The notes beneath the pieces were generated by a model. It searched no databases. It saw only the letters and a list, made by a program, of their open reading frames with translations, and had not been told where the DNA came from. Shown here piece after piece: positions 34,598-44,939 of a stretch of 64,000 bases of DNA (its first letter is position 1; each line of letters begins with the position of its first letter). The stretch is taken from assembly GCF_021390245.1 (NCBI RefSeq), contig NZ_JAJUXH010000011.1, forward strand, positions 186,001 through 250,000. The letters are read 5' to 3'. Source of the stretch: Dyadobacter sp. CY323. Lineage in GTDB: Bacteria; Bacteroidota; Bacteroidia; Cytophagales; Spirosomataceae. The position numbers and the translations under genes are program-made.

Positions 34598-35527
34598 ATG
34601 AAACCTTTCGTCATTAACGTCCTTTTTTTATCGGGTTTGCTTACCGCCATTTTAACTGCCTCACTTTTTGGAATTCCGAACATTGCTGCGCAGCATTCAC
34701 TGCTAGGCGCTCTTCCAGACAAACATAAAATGCTAATGGAAGCCGGTTCACCGAAGATTGTCTTTGTCGGAGGCTCAAATCTGAGTTTCGGACTGGAAAG
34801 CAAGAAAATTCACGAGCGTTTCAAGAGGCCGGTGGTCAATACCGGCTTACACGCTGGAATCGGTCTCAGGTATTTTGCAACAGATGTATTGCCCTACATT
34901 CAGGATGGCGATATCGTAGTTTTATGTCCTGAATACCAGCACTTTTATACTGATCTATTTTACGGGGATATGGAGCTTGTTTCCGTTCTTTTCGATATTT
35001 TTCAAGATGGCCGAAAGCATCTTAGTTTCGAGCAATGGTATAATCTGATCGATCTGGTGCCCCGATATGCGATATCCAAACTGAAATTTCAAACCCGGAA
35101 TGAGAATAACGCTACCGACGTTTATTCACGAAAATCGTTTAACACTTTCGGCGATGCATATCTGCACTGGTCCCGCCAGCGCACAAAAATAGAGCACGCA
35201 ATTCCCTGTACAGGAAAAGAGGTTGTTAACCCCAAATCAATTGCATTCATAAGAGAATTCTCGCAGTCCGTAAAATCGAAAGGAGCGAGCTTATGTGTCC
35301 TTCCCCCGGTTTACGCCGCAACATCGTTCAATAATCAGCGAATTATGATCAAATCAATAGAACAGGAAATGAATGCATACGGGGTAGCCTTCATCACTGA
35401 CCCCGTTCGCTACAAACTTGCTGATACGCTGTTTTTCAACACAAATTACCATTTGACGAAAAAAGGCGTGGACATGAGAACGAAGATGGTCATGGACGAT
35501 CTGCAAAAAACCGGACTTTTCCATTAA
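34598..35527 (+). CDS. SGNH-like partner of the MBOAT acyltransferase
   Basis: Protein of 309 residues with one N-terminal hydrophobic segment (signal anchor) and an extracytoplasmic domain. A GGSNLSFG motif (Ser60) resembles the SGNH nucleophile loop, and the C-terminal NTNYHLTKKG gives His285 like the catalytic His, but the Asp of the usual DxxH is not at its normal place. Coupled to the MBOAT gene, so it likely completes O-acylation of a surface glycan, as AlgJ/AlgX or DltD do. Function is by context; low sequence conservation is normal here. Confidence 0.65.
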   Translation: MKPFVINVLFLSGLLTAILTASLFGIPNIAAQHSLLGALPDKHKMLMEAGSPKIVFVGGSNLSFGLESKKIHERFKRPVVNTGLHAGIGLRYFATDVLPYIQDGDIVVLCPEYQHFYTDLFYGDMELVSVLFDIFQDGRKHLSFEQWYNLIDLVPRYAISKLKFQTRNENNATDVYSRKSFNTFGDAYLHWSRQRTKIEHAIPCTGKEVVNPKSIAFIREFSQSVKSKGASLCVLPPVYAATSFNNQRIMIKSIEQEMNAYGVAFITDPVRYKLADTLFFNTNYHLTKKGVDMRTKMVMDDLQKTGLFH

Positions 35528-35545
35528 AGAGCGTCCACTTGATCA

Positions 35546-37657
35546 TCACTTCCAAACCAGTCCCATATTTTTAAACAGAAACGCATAAATATCTGACTGC
35601 GTTTCAAGCGCTTTTTTGGTATTGCTGGCACCGTGACCCGAGTTGGTATCAATGCGGATCAGCAATGGATTTGTGGACGATGCTCCTGCCTTAGCTTGTA
35701 GTTCAGCGGCATATTTGAAAGAATGTGCTGGAACGACGCGGTCGTCGTGGTCGGCAGTGGTGATCATCGTGGCAGGATATTTCCCGCCTTCTTTGATGTT
35801 GTGTAAAGGTGAATATCCTTTTAAAACAGCGAATTCATCGGCATTGTCGCTGCTGCCATAATCAGCGATCCAGTTCCAGCCGATTGTAAATTTGTGAAAA
35901 CGGAGCATATCCATTACTCCAACTGCCGGAAATGCGACTTTAAAAAGCTCAGGCCGCTGATTCATTACCGCACCTACCAGCAATCCTCCATTCGAACCTC
36001 CCTGAATTGCAAGTTTTTCCGGGGCAGTATATTTTTCTTTAATCAGATATTCAGCTGCTGCGATGAAGTCATCGAACACATTCTGTTTCTTCAATTTCAT
36101 TCCTTGCTCATGCCATTTCTCGCCATACTCACTCCCACCCCTTAAGTTAGCCTGAACATAAATCCCTCCCTGATCAAAAAACGGAACTCTTATTGAGCTG
36201 AATGCAGGCGGAAGACTAATGTTAAAGCCACCATAGCCATATAAAATGGTCGGATTTGAACCATCCAGCTTTATTCCCTTTTTATAGGTGATGAATGCAG
36301 GGATTTTGGTACCGTCTTTACTTGGGTAAAAAACCTGCTTGGTTTCGTAGTCATCAGGCTTAAAAGACACTTCCGGCGCCCTGAAAACCTCACTCTTTTT
36401 CGAGGCAATATCATACCGAAAAATGGTCGGCGGGTAATTGAATGAAGTGTAGGTATAAAAAACGAAAGTATCCTCTTTCTCACCTCCAAAACCGCTGGCT
36501 GAGCCCAGACCGGGCAATATTACTTCATTTTCAAGCTTACCGGTCAGATCAAACACATTTACCCGGGTCGTGACGTCTTTCAGGTATGAGACAAACAACT
36601 TACCACCCGCAGTCCCGGCTCCCTGCAATGGTTCGGATTTCTCGGCCAGGATTGTTTTCCAGCTTTTCGACTTTGATGTATATAACAAGACTTTGCTGTT
36701 TGGTGCATTCTCATTGGTTTCAATCAAAAAATCATCTCCGATATTATCAATAATCCCAAAGCTAAAATCAGTAATTTCTTCCTTGATCGGTGAGAAACGC
36801 GTTCCTCCTTTTTTCATGACCCAAAGCCCGTTTCCATCCTTTCCTTTACCTCTGTCGCTCACAGTCAGCACTACATATCGCTCATCTTCGGTCGTACCTA
36901 CTGTATGAAAACGCTGCGGATTGGCCGGGTCTTCAAATATGAGCTTATCGTCTTTCTGTTCGGTTCCAATCTCATGAAAAAACACCTGATGGTTTTCATT
37001 TTTTGCAGCTAATGCACTTCCTTCCGGTTGTGGGTAACGACTGTAATAAAACCCATTTCCCTGCCACGATGCTCCCGATACTTTCACCCATTCCACTTTA
37101 TCAGAAAGCATTTTGAGCGTTTTCATATCCATGACATTGTACTCCTGCCAGTCGGAGCCACCTTGCGAAAAGCCGAGAACAGCATGCGAGCCATCTTTGG
37201 ACAGATTGAAAACAGTAAGTCGCGTGGTACCATCCGCGGATAGCTTATTCGGATCAAGAACGACTTCGGGATTTCCCTTCAACCCTTTCTGCCGGTACAA
37301 AACCGCCTGGTTTTGCAAACCATCGTTTTTATAAAAATAGAAGTATTCACCCTTTTTCTGCGGAGCCGAATATTTGGGGTAATTATATGCTTTTTCAAGA
37401 TCGTTGAAAATCTTTTCCTTGAATGGGATTTTATTGAGGTAGCTGAAAGTCACTTCGTTTTCCGCTTTTACCCATGCGGCCGTTTCCTCCGAGCGGTCAT
37501 CTTCGAGCCACCGGTAAGGATCTGCGACTTTGACGCCGTGGTATTCATCTACATGATCAATTTTCTTTGTTTGGGGATAAGAAATCTCTTGGGAAAAACC
37601 GTCCGGAGAGATGACGGTCGCGGCGATAACACTCATTACAGAAAGTTTAATTTTCAT
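35546..37657 (-). CDS. Prolyl oligopeptidase (S9A), secreted
   Basis: Serine peptidase of 703 residues from ATG 37657 (MKIKLSVMSVIAATVIS signal, cut probably after DGFSQ); the upstream in-frame start adds seven residues before the signal. A seven-blade propeller covers about 70-430 and gates an alpha/beta hydrolase domain. The catalytic triad is complete: Ser555 (QGGSNGGLL), Asp639 (DHDDRVVP) and His675 (NSGHGASN). Cleaves short peptides after proline in the periplasm. Convergent with the SGNH-like gene. Confidence 0.94.
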   Translation of the reverse strand: MKIKLSVMSVIAATVISPDGFSQEISYPQTKKIDHVDEYHGVKVADPYRWLEDDRSEETAAWVKAENEVTFSYLNKIPFKEKIFNDLEKAYNYPKYSAPQKKGEYFYFYKNDGLQNQAVLYRQKGLKGNPEVVLDPNKLSADGTTRLTVFNLSKDGSHAVLGFSQGGSDWQEYNVMDMKTLKMLSDKVEWVKVSGASWQGNGFYYSRYPQPEGSALAAKNENHQVFFHEIGTEQKDDKLIFEDPANPQRFHTVGTTEDERYVVLTVSDRGKGKDGNGLWVMKKGGTRFSPIKEEITDFSFGIIDNIGDDFLIETNENAPNSKVLLYTSKSKSWKTILAEKSEPLQGAGTAGGKLFVSYLKDVTTRVNVFDLTGKLENEVILPGLGSASGFGGEKEDTFVFYTYTSFNYPPTIFRYDIASKKSEVFRAPEVSFKPDDYETKQVFYPSKDGTKIPAFITYKKGIKLDGSNPTILYGYGGFNISLPPAFSSIRVPFFDQGGIYVQANLRGGSEYGEKWHEQGMKLKKQNVFDDFIAAAEYLIKEKYTAPEKLAIQGGSNGGLLVGAVMNQRPELFKVAFPAVGVMDMLRFHKFTIGWNWIADYGSSDNADEFAVLKGYSPLHNIKEGGKYPATMITTADHDDRVVPAHSFKYAAELQAKAGASSTNPLLIRIDTNSGHGASNTKKALETQSDIYAFLFKNMGLVWK

Positions 37658-37730
37658 AAAATAGGAATGACAGATCATTTGACGGTATCAGCTTCCAACA
37701 AACTGGCAGCACTCGTCATACTCTGCTTTG

Positions 37731-38654
37731 TTATTTTCTTTTGTAAAAATTCAAAGTGACGGCGGTAGAATTCGATTTTTCACTCAATGTGTAAAAACCT
37801 GACCCTTCCGAGTCAAAGCATATGCTTTCTCCCTGAGGCTCAATCGCTACGAGAAGCTGGCGGGTAGCGGGCTGAGTTAAAGTCTGCCCGATAGTTTCCC
37901 CGGTTTTACGCTTCCAGTAGTAGACAGAAAGATAAGTCCGGATCGCAATTTCATTTCCATCCTTTGAGATACTCCCACCCGTCGCAGTCGATACCGATGG
38001 CACTGTACCAAGTTTCTCCGCGGTAATCGTTTCTCCCGTTGATTGAGGGAATGCCAGCCGGTAAATCCCCGTATTAGAGGATTCTTTGGAAACTATGAAA
38101 ATGTCTTTGGTAACAGGATCAAGGAGCAGCGATTCTGCATCCCTGGGACCGTCCGGATATTTATAAGTGATTTTTTCAACCCTATCCTGAGAAAAAGACG
38201 CATTTGGATCTGAAATTTCGGGAACGCGGTAGATGACATTTACTTTTGAGGCAGAAGATCCGTTGTTACCGGTATCAGCGATATACAGATAGTTAACTCC
38301 ATTCTCAGGTCCCGGCCCGATTGCTACATCTTCCCAATCGTTATTTTGTGCCCCCGGAATTCCGTACTCTTTAATGGTTTTTCCATCTTTACTCACCAGG
38401 TAAAGCGAGTTGGGTTGGCCTGAATCCTGATTTGTCCAGAGATAACCCGGAAAATTAAGGCTGGGCGCTAACCCCGAGGCTTCATCGATTGTGCCCGGGG
38501 TAATGGGAAATTTCTGAGGTGTAGATTCAAACTGATCCGAATTCCCATTGCCTGGCCCCGGATTGGGATCGGGATCACATGAACACGTGATGCACAACAC
38601 AAGCGAACAGATCACGATCCACCCCTGGTTACCCAATCCTTTGTATTTATTCAT
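37731..38654 (-). CDS. Lipoprotein with predicted beta-propeller
   Basis: Protein of 307 residues with a lipoprotein signal ending LCITCSC and a Pro/Gly/Asn-rich tether (DPDPNPGPGNGN). The body has repeated short beta strands (EASGLAPSL, NDWEDVAIGPG, LYIADTGNNG, DAESLLLDP, IFIVSKES, EIAIRTY) that fit a propeller with DUF-like or SdiA-regulated/PE-PGRS-annotated relatives. No catalytic site is evident. It is a single gene, 73 bases upstream of the prolyl oligopeptidase start on the same strand. Confidence 0.7.
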   Translation of the reverse strand: MNKYKGLGNQGWIVICSLVLCITCSCDPDPNPGPGNGNSDQFESTPQKFPITPGTIDEASGLAPSLNFPGYLWTNQDSGQPNSLYLVSKDGKTIKEYGIPGAQNNDWEDVAIGPGPENGVNYLYIADTGNNGSSASKVNVIYRVPEISDPNASFSQDRVEKITYKYPDGPRDAESLLLDPVTKDIFIVSKESSNTGIYRLAFPQSTGETITAEKLGTVPSVSTATGGSISKDGNEIAIRTYLSVYYWKRKTGETIGQTLTQPATRQLLVAIEPQGESICFDSEGSGFYTLSEKSNSTAVTLNFYKRK

Positions 38655-38689
38655 AAAAAACGTTGCATGTTAGATTTGCTAAAAATACG

Positions 38690-38697
38690 TACTTTTG
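38690..38697 (+). promoter_or_regulatory. -7 promoter box (TACTTTTG) for aspS
   Basis: Exact TAnnTTTG match 50 bases before the aspS ATG; a TTG at 38663-38665 may be the -33 element. Confidence 0.65.
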
Positions 38698-38746
38698 CGC
38701 CATTTATTATCAGGCACTTTCTTTATATCAGTATTAAAATAGTTAT

Positions 38747-40504
38747 ATGTTACGTACCCATACTTGTGGTGAGTTAAGCTTAGAATTTGTTAATCAGGAT
38801 GTTGTGTTATGCGGCTGGGTTCAGCGCGTTCGGGATAAAGGTGGTATGATCTGGCTGGATTTGCGGGATCGTTACGGCTTAACACAGCTCCTTTTTGAGG
38901 AAGGCAAAACACCAGCTGATGTATTGGAAACAGCCCGGTCGCTGGGCAGGGAATTTGTGATTTCTGCAAAAGGCCAGGTAATCGAAAGGCTTTCAAAAAA
39001 TGATAAAATTGCCACCGGAGCAATTGAAATCCGCGTAACTGAGCTTAATGTGCTTAATCCGGCGAAACTCCCTCCTTTCCTTATCGAGGATGAGACTGAT
39101 GGCGGGGATGATATCCGGATGAAATACCGTTATCTCGATTTAAGAAGAAATACAGTCCGTAAAAATCTCCAGTTACGTCATCAGGTTGCCAGATATACCC
39201 GGGCTTACCTTGACGATCTTGACTTTATTGAGGTCGAAACGCCCGTTTTAATCAAATCCACCCCGGAAGGCGCACGCGATTTTGTGGTGCCCAGCCGCAT
39301 GAATCCCGGTGAATTTTATGCACTTCCCCAGTCACCGCAAACTTTCAAGCAATTGTTGATGGTCGCTGGTTTTGACCGTTACTACCAGATCGTGAAGTGT
39401 TTCAGGGATGAAGACCTTCGTGCCGATCGCCAGCCGGAGTTTACTCAGATTGACTGTGAGATGTCTTTTGTAACGCAGGAAGACGTGCTGAATACTTTCG
39501 AGGGAATGATCCGGCATCTTTTCAGCAAAGTGAAAGGTTTTGATCTTCCCGAAGTTCCCCGAATGACCTATGCTGACGCAATGCGGCAATATGGTTCTGA
39601 CAAGCCTGACATCCGTTTCGAGATGAAGTTTACCGAGCTCAAAGGTGAAAATCAGGATTTGACTTCGGGTAAAGGGTTTGGCGTTTTTGATGACGCCGGA
39701 CTCGTTGCAGGCATCTGCGCTCCGGGTTGTGCAGCCTACACCCGTAAACAAGTTGATGAACTGACAGACTGGATGAAGCGTCCACAAATCGGCGCGAAAG
39801 GCTTGATTTATGTGAGATATAATACCGATGGTTCAATCAAGTCCTCCGTTGACAAATTCTATTCGGAAGACGACCTAAAAAAGTGGGTAGTTGCATTCAA
39901 TGCCAATCCGGGAGATCTGATATTTATCCTATCGGGGCAGGCAGACAAAACCCGCAAGCAATTGAATGAGCTTAGATTAGAAATGGGATCAAGATTGGGA
40001 TTACGAAATGCTGACGAATACAGAGCATTGTGGGTGCTTGATTTCCCTTTGTTGGAATTTGGAGAATCTGAAAATCGTTGGTTCGCTATGCACCATCCCT
40101 TCACCAGTCCGAAGCCAGAAGACATTGGATTGTTGGACCGCGATTTAGGGCTTGTTCGTGCAAATGCATACGATATGGTGATAAATGGCGTTGAAGTTGG
40201 CGGAGGTTCTGTCAGGATTTTTGAGCGGGAACTTCAACAGAAGATGTTTGGAATACTTGGATTTTCGCCGGAGGAAGCACAGGATCAATTTGGTTTTCTG
40301 ATGAATGCGTTTGAATTCGGAGCACCTCCCCATGCCGGCATTGCATTTGGTTTTGACAGGCTTTGCTCTATTTTTGGCGGTGCCGATTCCATCCGCGATT
40401 TCATCGCTTTTCCAAAAAATAACTCGGGAAGAGATGTGATGATTGATTCACCATCGGTGATATCGGATGCTCAACTTAAAGAATTGGCAATCAGGGTTGA
40501 GTAG
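38747..40504 (+). CDS. aspS: Aspartyl-tRNA synthetase
   Basis: Class II synthetase of 585 residues, the usual bacterial length. OB-fold anticodon domain at 1-110, then the catalytic core with motif 2 ([20 protein letters not shown], given in 20) and motif 3 ([15 protein letters not shown]), and the bacterial GAD insertion at about residues 285-400. The [12 protein letters not shown] segment is typical. Whether it is discriminating for tRNA-Asp is not decided here. Own promoter; housekeeping gene just before the polysaccharide locus. Confidence 0.98.
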   Translation: MLRTHTCGELSLEFVNQDVVLCGWVQRVRDKGGMIWLDLRDRYGLTQLLFEEGKTPADVLETARSLGREFVISAKGQVIERLSKNDKIATGAIEIRVTELNVLNPAKLPPFLIEDETDGGDDIRMKYRYLDLRRNTVRKNLQLRHQVARYTRAYLDDLDFIEVETPVLIKSTPEGARDFVVPSRMNPGEFYALPQSPQTFKQLLMVAGFDRYYQIVKCFRDEDLRADRQPEFTQIDCEMSFVTQEDVLNTFEGMIRHLFSKVKGFDLPEVPRMTYADAMRQYGSDKPDIRFEMKFTELKGENQDLTSGKGFGVFDDAGLVAGICAPGCAAYTRKQVDELTDWMKRPQIGAKGLIYVRYNTDGSIKSSVDKFYSEDDLKKWVVAFNANPGDLIFILSGQADKTRKQLNELRLEMGSRLGLRNADEYRALWVLDFPLLEFGESENRWFAMHHPFTSPKPEDIGLLDRDLGLVRANAYDMVINGVEVGGGSVRIFERELQQKMFGILGFSPEEAQDQFGFLMNAFEFGAPPHAGIAFGFDRLCSIFGGADSIRDFIAFPKNNSGRDVMIDSPSVISDAQLKELAIRVE

Positions 40505-40551
40505 CGGGTACAGCATACGACCTTATAGAATTTAGTTAGAATAAGATTTCG

Positions 40552-40559
40552 TAGTTTTG
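40552..40559 (+). promoter_or_regulatory. -7 promoter box (TAGTTTTG) of the polysaccharide locus
   Basis: Exact TAnnTTTG match 41 bases before GTG 40600 and 74 bases before ATG 40633. Likely start point for the whole downstream same-strand gene array. Confidence 0.6.
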
Positions 40560-40632
40560 CCAGGATAAAAATTTCTAGTTTAACATTACACTGACTGACG
40601 TGATCGGTGCTATCCGTAATTTAAAACACTAC

Positions 40633-43035
40633 ATGCATTATCCATTCTCCTTTAAAAGGTGCATCAAAAGTATTTTTCCAATATTTCTGATAATAGTCAG
40701 CCTTGAAATTTCCGCACAGAATACTGCGCCTCAAACAACGCCTACCCAGACTAATCCGCTAACTCAACCATCTGTAGATCCATCACAGATTACCAATCAG
40801 CAGGCTGTGGATTTTTATAATCAGGCCAAATCGTCGGGAATGTCGGATCTTGACATTGAGAGGGCTGCGTTACAACGGGGCTATACGTTAGATCAAATTT
40901 CTGCTATGCGGAGACGCCTACAACAAAAGCCCGCAGAAAACAAGGTTAACGATCCGAACAGGGACAAGTTGGATGAAACCCGGAGCCAAGATGAGCTTGA
41001 CGAAGAGGCTAACAATGAAAAGGACTCTACCAATGCAAGCCGATCCAGGAATCGCAATCTTAACAACACTTTCGGGGCAGCATTCTTTGCACGCTCATCA
41101 AATACGTTTGAACCAAACCTGCGCATTGCGACACCAAGAAATTACATCTTAGGTCCGGAGGATGAGATAATCGTTGACATTTACGGAAATGCGGTCGATA
41201 ATTTCCGAATGAGAGTCAGCCCGGAGGGTACGGTGAAAATGCTGAACCTTGCTCCGGTATATGTTAATGGATTAACGATTGAGCAGGCTAATGAGCGCAT
41301 TGTCAACAGGTTGCGACAGGCATATTCCTCCTTGAACAGGCCTGGCTCCGGTACGTATTCTTCCATTACGCTTGGTAACGTACGCAGTATCAGAGTAATG
41401 GTCACAGGAGAAGCTGCGCAACCCGGAAGCTATACTGTTTCATCGCTCGCAACTGCCTTTAATGTCTTGTCAATTTCCGGTGGTCCCAGCAGAAACGGAT
41501 CGTACAGGAATATCGAGATTATAAGAAATAACAAGATTATCAAGAAAATTGACCTTTATCGGTTCCTTGTCGATGCCGACCTTCGCGATAACATCTCCAT
41601 GCAGGATCAGGATATTATCTTGATCAGGCCGTTCGAGAGCCATATTGAGTTAAGCGGAGAAATAAAGAGACCTGGTATTTTTGAAGCTGTTCAGGGTGAG
41701 ACAATTACAAATTTAATTCGCTATGCCGGAGGGTTTACTCCCGAAGCCTACACGAAGACATTTACATATCAGCGTAACACGGGTACCAATTACATAATAG
41801 GGAGTCTGGACTCTGCTCAGATTACTTCTTTTGTGCCTAGAAACGGAGATATCTTCACTGTTAAACGGATTCTCGAAGTTGTAAGCAACCAAATTGAAGT
41901 GAGGGGAGCAGTGACAGTACCGGGTAATTATGCACTCGAGGAAAGATGCAACACCGTATTAAAGCTGATTCAAATGGCACAAGGTTTAAGTCCGAGGGCC
42001 TTTTTAAACAGAGCTACGCTGGAACGCTCCAGTGGTGACACACAGACCGGAATTATAGCTTTTGATCTCCGAAAGCTCGTGAATGGGGAGATAGCGGATA
42101 TACCACTTCTTGCCGGCGATATTCTTACAATAAAGGCATTAGACGATCTGAAGGAATTTACCTTTCTTACCATTTCCGGCTCCATTATCAACCCAGGTAA
42201 CTACTTCTATTATAAAGATATAACCATTGCCGACTTGATTTTCCAGGCGGGCGGCTACACCGAAGGAGGTATACCATATAGAATCGAGGTTTCACGTCGT
42301 GTAAAAAACGATACAACCGGCCTTCCGGCTTCTCAGAACGTGCGGATTTTCACAATGGATGTTGCCGATAATCTGGTGCTTAATCCGGAAGATCAGAAAT
42401 TTAAATTGTTGCCCCAGGATATAGTGATTGTCCGGAAATCTCCAAGATATGAACCGCAGCGCATTGTAACCATCGTTGGGGAAGTACTATACCCGGGTAA
42501 TTATACGATCATCAATAACTTTGAACGCATTTCCGATATTTTCGCGAAAGCAGGCGGAATTAAGCCCGAGGCATATCTACCGGGAGCCCGGTTCTATAGA
42601 GATTACGAACAGGTTGCTATTGATCTCAAGGCAATTATAGAAAAGCCTTCACTCCCATCAAATTTATTACTGATCAATGGGGATACACTTGTCATTCCCA
42701 AAAAATCAGAGACCGTGAGAATACAAGGTGGAGTATATAATCCATCCGTTGTCAATTTCGACCCTGCCTTCGGTTACAATGAATATATTTCACAAGCAGG
42801 AGGTTATACGGATCAGGGATGGAAAAAAAGGGCATATGTTTCTTATCCGAACGGAAGAACTCACAGAACCAAGACATTTTTATTTTTCAAATCTTACCCG
42901 AAAGTTGAACCGGGATCTACGGTCACAATTCCGATTAAGCGTAATAACGTTCAGGAACCGATGACCCGCGGAGAGAGATTTGCATTAATATCTCTGTTTT
43001 CAACGCTAGCAATAGCGCTAATCCGAATATTTTAG
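40633..43035 (+). CDS. Polysaccharide export protein with SLBB repeats (Wza-like)
   Basis: Outer-membrane polysaccharide exporter component of 800 residues from ATG 40633 (signal MHYPFSFKRCIKSIFPIFL..., cleavage likely after ISAQ); a GTG at 40600 is an alternative. A Gln/Asn-rich linker follows, then the Poly_export domain (YILGPEDEIIVDIYGN near residue 170) and about five or six SLBB domains, each with a GxxxxPGxY pattern (GEAAQPGSY, GEIKRPGIF, GAVTVPGNY, GSIINPGNY, GEVLYPGNY). The C-terminus is one hydrophobic segment (LISLFSTLAIALIRIF). Longer than E. coli Wza, as usual in Bacteroidota. Confidence 0.94.
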   Translation: MHYPFSFKRCIKSIFPIFLIIVSLEISAQNTAPQTTPTQTNPLTQPSVDPSQITNQQAVDFYNQAKSSGMSDLDIERAALQRGYTLDQISAMRRRLQQKPAENKVNDPNRDKLDETRSQDELDEEANNEKDSTNASRSRNRNLNNTFGAAFFARSSNTFEPNLRIATPRNYILGPEDEIIVDIYGNAVDNFRMRVSPEGTVKMLNLAPVYVNGLTIEQANERIVNRLRQAYSSLNRPGSGTYSSITLGNVRSIRVMVTGEAAQPGSYTVSSLATAFNVLSISGGPSRNGSYRNIEIIRNNKIIKKIDLYRFLVDADLRDNISMQDQDIILIRPFESHIELSGEIKRPGIFEAVQGETITNLIRYAGGFTPEAYTKTFTYQRNTGTNYIIGSLDSAQITSFVPRNGDIFTVKRILEVVSNQIEVRGAVTVPGNYALEERCNTVLKLIQMAQGLSPRAFLNRATLERSSGDTQTGIIAFDLRKLVNGEIADIPLLAGDILTIKALDDLKEFTFLTISGSIINPGNYFYYKDITIADLIFQAGGYTEGGIPYRIEVSRRVKNDTTGLPASQNVRIFTMDVADNLVLNPEDQKFKLLPQDIVIVRKSPRYEPQRIVTIVGEVLYPGNYTIINNFERISDIFAKAGGIKPEAYLPGARFYRDYEQVAIDLKAIIEKPSLPSNLLLINGDTLVIPKKSETVRIQGGVYNPSVVNFDPAFGYNEYISQAGGYTDQGWKKRAYVSYPNGRTHRTKTFLFFKSYPKVEPGSTVTIPIKRNNVQEPMTRGERFALISLFSTLAIALIRIF

Positions 43036-43039
43036 AACG

Positions 43040-44098
43040 ATGCTAGAACAGCAAAAAATACAAGAGAATCGGACCTTGGAAGTGAGTCTGGCCGACGTGG
43101 TACTCTTCTTGAAGAATTATCTAAAATTGTTGATTCTCGCCCCGATTTTCTTTGCCATTCTTGGGGTATGTTTCAGTTTTCTCATGACCAGAAAATTCAC
43201 GGCACAGACGATTCTTTTGCCGGAGTATAATATGGGAAAGAGCAATTCATTTTTTAGCATGGCCATGAGTATGGATAAAAACGGTGCCGAAAAGCTTGTT
43301 CCCGAACTTTATCCAAACATTCTCAGCAGTACCCCTTTCGGGCAGCATCTGCTTACTCAGCCTGTCATGGATGAAAATGGCACAAACTATAAGACGCTGA
43401 GAGAATACTTTGCTAAATCAAGAAAGCCAAGTTTTTTGAGCAAGCTATTCTCATTTTCCAGTAGTGATGAACCGACGAAGAAGCCGGTAAGCGCAGGCCC
43501 GAAAGACATCCTAATGCTTTCTTCCCAGGAACTCAATCTTGTTCGAAGTGCCAGTGCCTTGATTCAGACTACAATCGATAGTAAAAATGGGATCATTACA
43601 TTAAGCTGCGAAATGGCGGACCCAGTAGTAGCGTCCATGCTGGTAGAAGCAAGCAAGAAGTATTTGGTTAACTATGTCGAGGAATATCGGACTTCGAAGA
43701 CAGAAGAACAGGTTCAATTTCTAGAGGACCGGGTAGCAGAAGTCAAGAGCCGGCAACAAAAAGCGGAGTATGCTCTGCAAAGCTACCGGGATAGGAACAG
43801 GAATTCATTTCTGAATGTGGCACGTATTGAAGAACAGAGACTGCAGTCCGATTTTACTGTTGCTCAGGGCGTATATTCTGATTTGATTTCTCGATTGGAG
43901 CAAGCAAGAATCAGAGTAAAAGAAGAAAAACCTGTGTTTAAGGTACTCGAACCAGCCAAAGTTCCCGTAGCGAAAAGTAGTCCCAAACGTATTGTGATTG
44001 GGTTTATTTGCGGTGTAGCTGGCGGCTTCTTCACATTAATGTACATTATATTTTTTAGGGAGAAGTACCATCAGAGATTGCTTTACGGCAACATTTAG
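43040..44098 (+). CDS. Chain-length determinant / polysaccharide co-polymerase (Wzz family)
   Basis: Inner-membrane protein of 352 residues. TM1 is near residues 30-52 and TM2 near 315-338, with a periplasmic part between them that contains a long coiled coil (EEQVQFLEDRVAEVKSRQQK). The Pro/Gly-rich motif before TM2 (EPAKVPVAKSSPKR) is typical for the family. It lacks the cytoplasmic tyrosine-kinase domain of Wzc, so regulation by phosphorylation would need a separate protein. Starts 4 bases after the SLBB gene stop, so they are coupled. Confidence 0.9.
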   Translation: MLEQQKIQENRTLEVSLADVVLFLKNYLKLLILAPIFFAILGVCFSFLMTRKFTAQTILLPEYNMGKSNSFFSMAMSMDKNGAEKLVPELYPNILSSTPFGQHLLTQPVMDENGTNYKTLREYFAKSRKPSFLSKLFSFSSSDEPTKKPVSAGPKDILMLSSQELNLVRSASALIQTTIDSKNGIITLSCEMADPVVASMLVEASKKYLVNYVEEYRTSKTEEQVQFLEDRVAEVKSRQQKAEYALQSYRDRNRNSFLNVARIEEQRLQSDFTVAQGVYSDLISRLEQARIRVKEEKPVFKVLEPAKVPVAKSSPKRIVIGFICGVAGGFFTLMYIIFFREKYHQRLLYGNI

Positions 44099-44162
44099 AA
44101 ATTATAAGGCAGAATTGTTTCATAGGACTTCTGCCAGGCAAATCACACGAAAAGTTATATCG

Positions 44163-44933
44163 ATGAAAGTAGTCTTGCTTGCAGGTGGTCTTGGAACACG
44201 TCTCTCTGAAGAGACGGTCACAAAACCAAAACCAATGGTAGAAATTGGTGGGAAGCCAATTCTATGGCATATCATGAAAATCTACGCCTCCCATGGCTTT
44301 ACAGAATTTATAATATGCCTCGGGTACAAAGGATACGTGGTGAAGGAATATTTTGCCAATTACTTTCTCCATCAATCCGACGTGACCTTCCACATGGATG
44401 ATAACAAAATGGAAATCCATAATTCACAGGCGGAGCCATGGAAAGTGACCCTTGTTGATACAGGCCAGGATACTATGACTGGGGGAAGAGTTAAAAGGAT
44501 CAGCCAATATCTTAATGACGACACCTTCCTCCTGACTTACGGTGATGGCGTCGCGAATGTTAATGTAAAAGGGTTGGTTGAATATCATCAAACTCATAAG
44601 AAGCTTCTTACAGTTACCGCCGTGCAGCCCTCGGGAAGATTTGGAGCCCTGGACATTTCGGGATCATCATCCGTTACTTCCTTTATGGAAAAGCCAAAAG
44701 GTGACGGTGCTTGGATAAATGGTGGCTTTTTCGTTTGTGAGCCGAAAGTTTTGGAATATATCGATGGCGACACAACAGTTTTCGAAAAAGAACCTCTCGA
44801 AAATATTGCATCGGATAGCCAAATGATGGCATACAAGCATGATGGATTCTGGAGGCCGATGGACACTCTTCGAGATAAATATGAACTTGAACATTTGTGG
44901 GAATCAGGAAAAGCTCCCTGGATAAACTGGTAA
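44163..44933 (+). CDS. rfbF: Glucose-1-phosphate cytidylyltransferase
   Basis: Makes CDP-glucose, the first step of the CDP-dideoxyhexose pathway. ATG 44163 is chosen because the nucleotidyltransferase start MKVVLLAGGLGTRLSEET belongs at the N-terminus; the upstream in-frame ATG adds 16 unrelated residues. The product has 256 residues, normal for RfbF/AscA/DdhA. Other family motifs: KPKPMVEIGGKPILWHIMK (in part), LTYGDGVANVN, WINGGFFVCEPKVL and FWRPMDTLRDK. Followed 6 bases later by the CDP-glucose dehydratase gene. Confidence 0.96.
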   Translation: MKVVLLAGGLGTRLSEETVTKPKPMVEIGGKPILWHIMKIYASHGFTEFIICLGYKGYVVKEYFANYFLHQSDVTFHMDDNKMEIHNSQAEPWKVTLVDTGQDTMTGGRVKRISQYLNDDTFLLTYGDGVANVNVKGLVEYHQTHKKLLTVTAVQPSGRFGALDISGSSSVTSFMEKPKGDGAWINGGFFVCEPKVLEYIDGDTTVFEKEPLENIASDSQMMAYKHDGFWRPMDTLRDKYELEHLWESGKAPWINW

Positions 44934-44939
44934 AATAAA

